64,000 nt of DNA from Chryseobacterium defluvii (lineage in GTDB: Bacteria > Bacteroidota > Bacteroidia > Flavobacteriales > Weeksellaceae), in the NCBI RefSeq assembly GCF_003634775.1, contig NZ_RBXB01000003.1:372001-436000 (forward strand). The letters are read 5' to 3'. Below the pieces are notes generated by a model. The model did not search any database. It was not told the origin of the DNA and was given only the letters and a program-made list of their open reading frames with translations. Positions within the stretch are counted from its first letter, which is position 1; every line of letters begins with the position of its first letter. This document shows positions 49,592-56,829 of this stretch, in pieces. The position numbers were made by a program, and so were the translations under genes.

Positions 49592-52135
49592 ATGGGAAAC
49601 ATAAAAGATGTAATAGAATTTCTCAGATTACAAAGAAGGTATGAAGAAGCTGAGAAAAAACTCCAAGAACCCACTGATGTACAATTGTCCTACCTTGAAG
49701 AAGATGGGTCTTACAGTGCGGATAAAATTATTTTTGAAACTGATTTTATTAAGTTCAAAAGAATTGTTCAAATCTTGGAAGACAATCATGCTGAAATCAT
49801 TTATTTATACGAAACACCCACTGAAAGAAAATATTTTGTAAAAACTCCTGATGGAAAACTGTGCAACCTTCTTGATCAAAGTTTAGAAACACTCTCTACT
49901 TCAGGAATGGCAGAATTTCCCATAGAGTTTAAGTACAACGCTTATATTTATGACACCGAAAAAAACCGAATCGTCATTCTTTCTGAAACACTAAAAGAAG
50001 TAGTCGTATTTCCGGACACTATTTATTATAGCCCTGATGGAGAGTTTTTGAAAGATGTAGATAACGATAATTACCAGTATCAGTTCAGTGATCATACTAC
50101 CTTCTTTGCAAAAGTAATTAAGTTTCTTTTTGTGGATGCAAAAAAAGTAGTGTATGATTCTGATAAAAAGCTAAATTTCAGGAAAGCTGAACTACCCGGT
50201 AAAATGAGATTAATTCCTTTTATGGATACTGATTTAGCACATAAAACTTTCATTTTGAAATATGCTTATGACTATAAGGATTATCGCCCAAAACTAAGGC
50301 TTCCGGATGAAGAATGTGCTATCATTTTGAAATTCAATAGTGTCGGAGCTTTGTTATCTTTTCTAAATGAAACCTTATTCAGCCAGGGATTTGACATCGA
50401 AACCTCTGATAATCAATCCAGAGATCCTTTCAGGGAACAGTTTAAGAGCCAAATCATTAGAAAAGTAGAAGAGAACGTCAAAACAGATGTCAAGTTATAC
50501 TATAGAGATATGATGGAAATTCTATATTATCTCCCTGAATCTGTTGCAGTAGCGATCAGCAATGATGTACTCTGGATGTTGGTAGAAGAAGGAATGAAAA
50601 GAGATAGTCTTACTAATAAGTTAAAGCTGGCCGAAGAAGATATTTACATCAAATTATTAGAAATTATTCTTCAGAAAGAAGGGCAAGAAACTGTATTTAT
50701 AGAACGTCTCAGTCAAAAAATCCTTGATGGAAAAAAATATGCTTCTGTATTAGAATATCTTTATGACAGAATACATGGAGATAATGTGGTAAAATTTGTG
50801 AATCTGGTAAATCGGACCTGGAAAAAAACCCGTTTTATAATTCCTGATACAGAAAAGAATCCCGAATATCAATCAACAGACGGACCATTAATACTTCCAT
50901 ACGAATCCGAAAAATGGTTTGGTTTTTATTTTAGTAATGCTACAGCAAGTTTTGAAACCAATCAAAAAAAAGAACGTGTTTTACAGATAGCCTATGATAC
51001 AGGTAAGTATAAAACAGAAATGAGACCAGGATTAAAAACAGACAAGCTGGTTGCTACTCAGGTTGAAATTGTTGACTATTTTTGGTATCATCCATTCTAT
51101 CCTATCTATATTAAAAATCTGGGGAAACAAGAAACAGAATTAAAACTTGATGCTATCATTCCTGCCTTTATGTTGAAGGCTAATCATGACAAACAGTTCT
51201 GGAATAACGTAGTCACAGGAGCAGAATATGCTTTGGATGTAGCAACCACATTATCCGGAGTTGGAAATATTGCTAAATTTAGATACTTATCAAAATTAGG
51301 CAAAGCAGGAAGCTTAATTGCAAAAGTTAAATTAGCAGTAGGCATAGTAGAAGTAACCAGTGGAAGTGTAAATGCTTTATTAAAGATCTCAGAATTAAGA
51401 GATTCGGAACTAGGACGAGCAATCTCTGAATACCTTTTCTGGCTGGAATTATTATCTTTGTCTGGAGAGCTTACTGTTGCTATTAAAGGTGGATTGAAGC
51501 GGTCCGCACGTAAATTAGTAGAAAAAGAAGAAGACCTAATTCAATTTGAAAAAAGCCTTGATGAGGTAGCAATAGAAAAAAACGGAGTAGAGCGTAAACT
51601 AGCACAGGATGAAAAGGATGAAATTCTTGACGAACTAGAAGATTTTGCAGAACTTTCTGAAGAAGCCGGAGGATCAAGACCAAAAAGAAAAACCAGAGGA
51701 AAACCTGAAGATCAGTTGAGTTCAATAGGAAGAAATATCCCTCCTCTTACTCCTGCAGAAGTGCAGAAAGTTTTGAAATGGCAAAACTATAGAAATACAT
51801 TTTTAAAGAAATGGAGAGAGCTTGATTTTTCTCATCACATGCAGGACTTGGAAAGGAAACTTGAAAAAGCCAGAAATAGTATCAAGAAAAACCTAACGCC
51901 TGATGACCTTGCAGCCGTTATTAAAGAGAACCGAGGAGAACAGATCTTAGACCCTCATGGAGTGCCTTATGACCATTTATGGGAAAATAGACAAGCCCAA
52001 ATCAGTGTTACTAATGCCATAAAAGCCTTAAAAAGTCAGATGTCAAGAAATCCTGCGAATTATGATGAGTTCAAAGAGCTATTGAGAGACTTAAGTAATT
52101 TAAAAGAGGAAGTAAATAATACAATAACAAAATAA
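49592..52135 (+). CDS. Polymorphic-toxin-like protein, 847 aa, C-terminal toxin-28-like domain
   Basis: There is no signal peptide. The N-terminal ~520 residues are unrecognised. Residues about 543-631 are a hydrophobic helical pre-toxin region (SKLGKAGSLIAKVKLAVGIV, LFWLELLSLSGELTVAI). A charged KR/E linker follows (SRPKRKTRGKPEDQ), and the last 61 residues begin with DPHGVPYDHLWENRQAQISV (His795) and continue NAIKALKSQM. That end resembles, from memory, the GxPxDHxxExRxAQ-type C-terminal domain of toxins called polymorphic type 28. A HEAT-like small protein is encoded 11 bp downstream, the position of an immunity gene. Toxin function is inference from architecture. Confidence 0.72.
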   Translation: MGNIKDVIEFLRLQRRYEEAEKKLQEPTDVQLSYLEEDGSYSADKIIFETDFIKFKRIVQILEDNHAEIIYLYETPTERKYFVKTPDGKLCNLLDQSLETLSTSGMAEFPIEFKYNAYIYDTEKNRIVILSETLKEVVVFPDTIYYSPDGEFLKDVDNDNYQYQFSDHTTFFAKVIKFLFVDAKKVVYDSDKKLNFRKAELPGKMRLIPFMDTDLAHKTFILKYAYDYKDYRPKLRLPDEECAIILKFNSVGALLSFLNETLFSQGFDIETSDNQSRDPFREQFKSQIIRKVEENVKTDVKLYYRDMMEILYYLPESVAVAISNDVLWMLVEEGMKRDSLTNKLKLAEEDIYIKLLEIILQKEGQETVFIERLSQKILDGKKYASVLEYLYDRIHGDNVVKFVNLVNRTWKKTRFIIPDTEKNPEYQSTDGPLILPYESEKWFGFYFSNATASFETNQKKERVLQIAYDTGKYKTEMRPGLKTDKLVATQVEIVDYFWYHPFYPIYIKNLGKQETELKLDAIIPAFMLKANHDKQFWNNVVTGAEYALDVATTLSGVGNIAKFRYLSKLGKAGSLIAKVKLAVGIVEVTSGSVNALLKISELRDSELGRAISEYLFWLELLSLSGELTVAIKGGLKRSARKLVEKEEDLIQFEKSLDEVAIEKNGVERKLAQDEKDEILDELEDFAELSEEAGGSRPKRKTRGKPEDQLSSIGRNIPPLTPAEVQKVLKWQNYRNTFLKKWRELDFSHHMQDLERKLEKARNSIKKNLTPDDLAAVIKENRGEQILDPHGVPYDHLWENRQAQISVTNAIKALKSQMSRNPANYDEFKELLRDLSNLKEEVNNTITK

Positions 52136-52146
52136 ATAATATCATT

Positions 52147-52665
52147 ATGACCACAAAAGAAATGAAACAATTATTAGAAAGTGAAACAGATGGAAACGAA
52201 TTATATGACTTGCTGATTGATTGTGGCAAAAAGTACTCCTGGACAGCACAGGAAAAAGATGAACTGAAAAAAGTGATATTAAAATACTGTGATCATCCTA
52301 GTGAGCAAGCCCGTAGTGCCGCAATTCGTGTATTATGCTTTTATTGGGGATTGGAAGAATATAGAGATAAAGCTTGGGAGATGTTTTCTCGTGGGAAAGA
52401 AGATGATGAAGTAAGATCTGACGCTTTGATGAGCTGGGCAAATACTTATCGCAATCAGAACAAGATATCTGTTTTGAAAAAACTATATTCTATTCTTAAG
52501 CAGAAAAGCTATGAAAAAAGTATACGAGAAGCTTCATATTGGGCTATTTTAGGAGTTTCTTCTCTTCCCCCTCAGAATTGGCCGAAAAAGGATATAGATT
52601 GGGATCATTTTGATAAAGACATCGATTGGACACTTTTGGAAACAATTATAAATCAGGGTGAATAA
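52147..52665 (+). CDS. HEAT-like small protein, candidate immunity protein
   Basis: The 172-aa protein is all-helical with HEAT-like repeats (EQARSAAIRVLCFYWGLEEY, DEVRSDALMSWANTYRNQNK, SIREASYWAILGVSSL) and an acidic C-terminal tail (WDHFDKDIDWTLLE). Small HEAT proteins directly behind polymorphic toxins are a recurrent immunity type. It is the last gene of the operon, 11 bp after the toxin-like gene. No enzymatic motif is present. Immunity function is inferred from location and fold only. Confidence 0.72.
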   Translation: MTTKEMKQLLESETDGNELYDLLIDCGKKYSWTAQEKDELKKVILKYCDHPSEQARSAAIRVLCFYWGLEEYRDKAWEMFSRGKEDDEVRSDALMSWANTYRNQNKISVLKKLYSILKQKSYEKSIREASYWAILGVSSLPPQNWPKKDIDWDHFDKDIDWTLLETIINQGE

Positions 52666-52687
52666 ACTTATCCACAAAAATAAAACA

Positions 52688-52721
52688 CGACACAGTTTGT
52701 CGCATTAAGACCATATATTTG
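52688..52721 (+). promoter_or_regulatory. WYL-regulon promoter 5 (regulator gene, autoregulation)
   Basis: CGACACAGTTTGTCG (52688-52702), 11 nt, TATATTTG (52714-52721). This copy is a perfect inverted repeat, CGACA-N5-TGTCG, the most symmetrical of the five, as often seen for a regulator's own operator. Confidence 0.85.
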
Positions 52722-52739
52722 TCTTAGAAAAATATCCTA

Positions 52740-53660
52740 ATGAAAAAAGATTTTTACCTGACAAGATATGCCTTAATCATTAAAAGATTAGAAAGTTCTC
52801 CGGCTACGTATTCGCAGCTGGAGGACTATCTTTTAAATTCCTTTGAGTTCCAGGACGCGGGAATCAAAAGCTATTCTATCCGTACCTTGCAAAGAGATAT
52901 TCGTGAGATCTCAGATCTTTTTAATCTTTCCATTCATAATAAGAAAAAAGGTGATAACCGGTATTATATCGAGAGCCGCCCTATTATGGAGGTAGATGAA
53001 TACAACCAGAAATTACTGGAATCTTTCCAGGTAAGCAATGCCCTGAATCTGCATCCGGATTTTTCAGATTTTATATTTTTTGAAAGCAGAAAGCCAACCG
53101 GGGTTGAACATTTTTATGACCTTTTCTTTGCCATCAGAAATAAAAGAATTGTATCCTTTGAGCACTATAATTATAAAAATAAACTGATGACTTCGCGGAA
53201 AGTTCATCCATTGGCATTGAAAGAATCCAAAGACAGATGGTACCTTATTGCCATCGATACAAAGGATAAGGTTTTAAAGTCTTTTGGCTTGGACAGAATC
53301 AATTATCTTGACGTAAGTGATAAGCAGTTCCGCGAAAAGTATAAATACAATTTCAGGGAACATTTTAAAAATGCTTTCGGGGTGATGAATCTGACCGAAC
53401 AAAACCCACAGAAAATTGTTCTGAAATGCAGCCGGCATCAGGGGGAATATATCAAAAGTTTTCCGCTTCACCAGTCACAGCAAAGTATCAGGGAAACTCC
53501 GGAAGATATCTATTTTGAATTTTTCCTCCACCCTACTTATGACTTTATGCAGGAAATTTTATCCTATGGAAAAGAAGTCACCGTTTTGGAACCGAAAGTT
53601 TTAGTTGATGACATCCGTAATCATTTACAGGAGTCTCTGAACAGATATATCGAGGGATAA
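52740..53660 (+). CDS. WYL-domain transcriptional regulator
   Basis: The 306-aa protein has an N-terminal winged HTH (about 1-75; TYSQLEDYLLNSFEFQDAGI, IRTLQRDIREI), a WYL domain (about 125-200) with the literal motif RWYLIAID (W167-Y168-L169), and a C-terminal WCX-type extension. WYL proteins sense nucleic acid or nucleotide ligands and control defence islands (BrxR, CapW) or DNA-damage genes (PafBC). Its promoter has the same motif as four upstream promoters, so it is the probable regulator of the whole 41-53 kb module. Whether it activates or represses is not shown; the motif replaces the -33 box, which would suit an activator or an RNA-polymerase-blocking repressor. Confidence 0.92.
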   Translation: MKKDFYLTRYALIIKRLESSPATYSQLEDYLLNSFEFQDAGIKSYSIRTLQRDIREISDLFNLSIHNKKKGDNRYYIESRPIMEVDEYNQKLLESFQVSNALNLHPDFSDFIFFESRKPTGVEHFYDLFFAIRNKRIVSFEHYNYKNKLMTSRKVHPLALKESKDRWYLIAIDTKDKVLKSFGLDRINYLDVSDKQFREKYKYNFREHFKNAFGVMNLTEQNPQKIVLKCSRHQGEYIKSFPLHQSQQSIRETPEDIYFEFFLHPTYDFMQEILSYGKEVTVLEPKVLVDDIRNHLQESLNRYIEG

Positions 53661-53715
53661 CGTATTCCCTGGACTTATCTTTTTTTTAATTACATTTACA
53701 CAAATATATTTAACA

Positions 53716-54339
53716 TTGAAATTTTTACTTCTTTACGTATTCTGCATGTTTTTTTCTTTTTGTTGTGCCCAGCAGAAAGAAGAGTTTAAACAGGTGAAGA
53801 GTTTTTATAACCAGCACCGGACCATGCTTAATACCGAGTTTAAGAAAAAATTCGATACCGAGACCAATGTTTTTGGTAAAGCCGCCATTAAACGTGATTT
53901 TTTATTTTTCATGAAAAAAATGGACAGTATCGAAAATGTAGCCATGATCGGAGCTTTACTCAAAGTCAGAAATATTGAAGATCTCAGCAGATTAAAAAAT
54001 CCACTTCAAAAACAGGAACCTTCTGATGAAACTTCCGCTGCTGCAAGTAAAGCTGCGGATTATCCCGGCGGAATGAATACTTTACGTGAAGAGATCGCCA
54101 AACTCTTTTATTCCGAAGGAGTCTATACCGAAGTAAAAACAGTAAAGGCCAATGTCACTTTCATTGTAGAGAAAGACGGAAGCGTCAGTAATGTTCATGC
54201 ACAGGGTGACAATTTTACATTTAACCGTCAGGCAGAAATTGCATTATATTGTATTTCAGAAAAGTTCTCCCCGGCTGTGGTCAACGGTAATCCGGTAAGA
54301 TACCGTTACAAGCTTCCTTTAACAATGAATATTGAATAA
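53716..54339 (+). CDS. Secreted TonB C-terminal-domain-like protein
   Basis: The start is a TTG at 53716 giving MKFLLLYVFCMFFSFCCAQQ, a good signal peptide, and 207 aa. The N-terminal half is helical and charged; the C-terminal ~90 residues (GGMNTLREEIAKLFYSEGVY, NVTFIVEKDGSVSNVHAQGD, PVRYRYKLPLTMNIE) match the TonB_C-like energy-transducer fold found as a stand-alone domain in flavobacteria. It lacks the N-terminal TonB transmembrane/proline region, so it is probably periplasmic. It is a tandem paralogue of the next gene, 1 bp away. Confidence 0.82.
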   Translation: MKFLLLYVFCMFFSFCCAQQKEEFKQVKSFYNQHRTMLNTEFKKKFDTETNVFGKAAIKRDFLFFMKKMDSIENVAMIGALLKVRNIEDLSRLKNPLQKQEPSDETSAAASKAADYPGGMNTLREEIAKLFYSEGVYTEVKTVKANVTFIVEKDGSVSNVHAQGDNFTFNRQAEIALYCISEKFSPAVVNGNPVRYRYKLPLTMNIE

Positions 54340-54340
54340 T

Positions 54341-54946
54341 ATGAAAAAATTCTTTACTTTTTTATTCCTTTTCATTGTAAGCTTTTATTTTTCACAGCAG
54401 ACCGAAGGACTCAGGATGATTAAAAAGAAATATGACCTCGAGCTGGAAAATCTTATCGTTCAATACAAACAAGATATTGCAAACAAGGCATATCGTAAGA
54501 AATTGAAAGAAATTACGAGGATAAAAGACAATGCTGTAAAAGAGCTGGAAATCAAGCGAAATGCAGAATATCTGGAGGAACTTTTAAAAATAAAAACAGA
54601 TGAATTAAACCGTGTATTTGATGTAAGTAAACTTCAAGTAATAGATGAGAGAGGTGAAATCATGCCAAGATATTCTAAAGGAAATAATGTTTTCAAAGAA
54701 GAGCTCGCCAATAATTTTTATTCAGAAGCTGTAAAAGGAAAAGGAAAAATCAGTTGTGAATTATCTTTTGTAATTGAACGAGATGGAAGTATCGTGAATG
54801 TAAAAGGGACAGGAGAAAACGAAAGTTTCAATAAGCAGGCTGAACTTGCTTTATATTTAATTCTGGATACATGGGAACCTGGAAGATTGGATGGACGCAC
54901 CGTAAAATGTAGAATGCGTGTTCCGCTAACTTTAAATCTCAACTAA
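54341..54946 (+). CDS. Secreted TonB C-terminal-domain-like protein, second copy
   Basis: The 201-aa protein has a signal peptide (MKKFFTFLFLFIVSFYFSQQ), a lysine/glutamate-rich coiled-coil-like middle (KKLKEITRIKDNAVKELEIK) and a TonB_C-like C-terminal domain (KISCELSFVIERDGSIVNVK, TVKCRMRVPLTLNLN). The C-terminal domain aligns with that of its upstream neighbour, showing a tandem duplication. Its stop codon overlaps the tadA start (TAATG), so the three genes form an operon. Function is unknown. Confidence 0.82.
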   Translation: MKKFFTFLFLFIVSFYFSQQTEGLRMIKKKYDLELENLIVQYKQDIANKAYRKKLKEITRIKDNAVKELEIKRNAEYLEELLKIKTDELNRVFDVSKLQVIDERGEIMPRYSKGNNVFKEELANNFYSEAVKGKGKISCELSFVIERDGSIVNVKGTGENESFNKQAELALYLILDTWEPGRLDGRTVKCRMRVPLTLNLN

Positions 54947-55377
54947 TGTTTACCGACGAATACTTTATGAAAATGGCTCTCCAGGAAGCCGAAATAGCCT
55001 TGGAAAAAGATGAAGTTCCTATTGGATGTATTATAGTTTCCAATAACCGCGTGATTGCGAGAGCTCACAACCTTACCGAAACCTTAAATGACGTTACGGC
55101 TCATGCAGAAATGCAGGCCATCACTTCCGCTGCTAATTTTCTGGGTGGAAAATATTTAAAAAACTGCACCCTGTATGTTACTCTGGAACCTTGTGTGATG
55201 TGTTCCGGAGCACTTTCCTGGGCCCAGATCTCTAAAGTGGTTATTGGAGCCAGAGATGAACAGAGGGGCTTTATCAATAAACACCTCACCCTTCATCCTA
55301 AAACGGAAGTCGTTACCGGGATTATGGAGAATGAATGTTCTTTCATTGTGAAAGAATTCTTCAGGTCGAAACGCTAA
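54946..55377 (+). CDS. tadA: tRNA adenosine(34) deaminase
   Basis: The 143-aa protein has the deaminase zinc motifs HAEMQAI (His53, Glu55) and PCVMCSGAL (Cys83, Cys86), plus the N-terminal FMKMALQEAEIALEKDEVPI typical of TadA. It converts A34 to inosine in tRNA-Arg(ACG). It overlaps by 1 bp with the upstream gene and by 4 bp with the convergent GNAT gene. Confidence 0.95.
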   Translation: MFTDEYFMKMALQEAEIALEKDEVPIGCIIVSNNRVIARAHNLTETLNDVTAHAEMQAITSAANFLGGKYLKNCTLYVTLEPCVMCSGALSWAQISKVVIGARDEQRGFINKHLTLHPKTEVVTGIMENECSFIVKEFFRSKR

Positions 55378-55907
55378 TTCTTATCCCTGAAAACAGAATA
55401 CATGGGCGTATCAAAGTATTCCCCGTTTTTCTTGATGTGCTGTTTCAGAATAGCCTCTTGTTCCATACCTGCTTTTAGCAATACTTTACCGGAAGTTGGA
55501 TTATGAAGAAAGTGGGTGGCATAAATTTTATTAAATTGTAGTTTTCTAAAGCCAAAATCTATAATCTCTTTCGCGGCTTCAGTCACCAAACCTTTATTCC
55601 AAAAGGGCTGGGCAAGCCAATACCCTAACTCAGCTTTATCATCACCCCTGTCATGAAGGCCTATCGCGCCTAATATCTTTCCTTCTTTATTTCGAATGGC
55701 AAATGTAAACCCGCTTTTCATTTCGAAGGCCTGCCGGGAAATCTGCAGCCAGAATTTAGCATCCTCTTCCGAATAAGGATAAGGAATGTTAGAAGTAAGT
55801 TCAGAAAATATTTTCTCCTGAAGATATTCTACCACGAAAGGAATATCCTCTTCTTTTAACTGGGAAAGAATAAGCCTTTCTGTTTCTATGACGGGAAAAT
55901 TTTCCAT
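55374..55907 (-). CDS. GNAT N-acetyltransferase (RimJ/RimL-like)
   Basis: The 177-aa protein has the RimL-type pattern: ETERLILSQLKEEDIPFVVE, AIRNKEGKILGAIGLHDRGD, AELGYWLAQPFWNKGLVTEA (acetyl-CoA loop), and NKIYATHFLHNPTSGKVLLK. Such enzymes acetylate protein N-termini or small molecules. Its start codon overlaps the coaX stop codon by one base, so they are co-transcribed. The substrate is unknown. Confidence 0.9.
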   Translation of the reverse strand: MENFPVIETERLILSQLKEEDIPFVVEYLQEKIFSELTSNIPYPYSEEDAKFWLQISRQAFEMKSGFTFAIRNKEGKILGAIGLHDRGDDKAELGYWLAQPFWNKGLVTEAAKEIIDFGFRKLQFNKIYATHFLHNPTSGKVLLKAGMEQEAILKQHIKKNGEYFDTPMYSVFRDKN

Positions 55908-56665
55908 TATAAATTTTTTCCTAAAAAATACAATCCCTTTAGTGTATGGAGCCTGTCCATTACATGAATTTTATCCGTTAACGGTTTGTAAATATGAGAA
56001 ACACCTCCTGTTGCCACCACAAAGCAATTATCATCTACTTCCTCATTGATCCTGTCGATAAAGCCTTCCACCATTCCGAGAAAGCCATACACCATTCCGC
56101 TTTGCATACAGGTTATGGTATCCAGTCCCAGAACAGATTTTGGCTTTTTAAGCTCTATTTCCGGAAGTTGGGCTGTGTGACTGATCAATGAATTCAGGGA
56201 GGTTACAATTCCGGGAGCAATAATAACTCCTAACGTTTCACCGTTTTCAGCAACACAACTTGCCGTAAGCGCTGTTCCGAAATCCAAGACTATTTTTTTT
56301 CTGTTAGGATATAGATTATGGGCAGCCACAAGATTAGCATAAATATCTGTTCCCATTTGCTTAGACTTTGCCTGTACATCAGAATGAGTATTCCGGTCTA
56401 CAATTACGGGAAGTATTCCATGAATTTTTTTGATCGCCGAACTCATTACTTTGGTAAGCTGAGGGACAACGGATCCTATGATTACCTTATTGATTTGGGT
56501 TGGCTCTATTTTATAGGTTTGGTACAACATCAGCATCTGAACATATAATTCATCTGCCGTTTTATAAGGCTTTGTGTTAATTACCCAGGAAATATCACAA
56601 TTATCATCATCAAACAGCCCAAACCTGATATTGCTGTTTCCTATATTGATTACGATTGAATTCAT
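55907..56665 (-). CDS. coaX: Type III pantothenate kinase
   Basis: I start at 56665 (MNSIVINIGNSNIRFGLF), giving 252 aa; an in-frame ATG nine codons upstream is less likely. Motifs of CoaX are present: INIGNSNIRFGLF, KQMGTDIYANLVAA, VLDFGTALTASCV, the PGIVTSLNSL loop and VATGGVSHIYKPL. The enzyme phosphorylates pantothenate in CoA synthesis and needs a monovalent cation. It precedes the GNAT gene in a two-gene unit. Confidence 0.94.
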   Translation of the reverse strand: MNSIVINIGNSNIRFGLFDDDNCDISWVINTKPYKTADELYVQMLMLYQTYKIEPTQINKVIIGSVVPQLTKVMSSAIKKIHGILPVIVDRNTHSDVQAKSKQMGTDIYANLVAAHNLYPNRKKIVLDFGTALTASCVAENGETLGVIIAPGIVTSLNSLISHTAQLPEIELKKPKSVLGLDTITCMQSGMVYGFLGMVEGFIDRINEEVDDNCFVVATGGVSHIYKPLTDKIHVMDRLHTLKGLYFLGKNL

Positions 56666-56798
56666 TGAATTTTTATAACTAAAAGGTGACAAAAAAATAA
56701 TGGTAAAAATAAAATTTTAGAAATTAAAAACTTACTGAATCTGATGATTATTTTTAAAAATAAGACCAATTTGATGATATGGTGAATTTATACAAAAA

Positions 56799-56826
56799 AA
56801 ATAAGGAGCTTAAACACTCCTTATTT
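56799..56826 (-). terminator. Terminator of the M1 peptidase gene
   Basis: Stem AAATAAGGAG/CTCCTTATTT with an 8-nt loop, followed on the minus strand by TTTTTTTGTA. It begins 4 bp after the stop codon of the M1 peptidase gene. Confidence 0.85.
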
Positions 56827-56829
56827 ATA

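Noticed and set aside
41187..53660. Intact prophage
   Set aside because: No capsid, terminase, portal, tail tube or integrase gene is visible; only an endolysin-like enzyme and a tail-like motif hint at phage ancestry.
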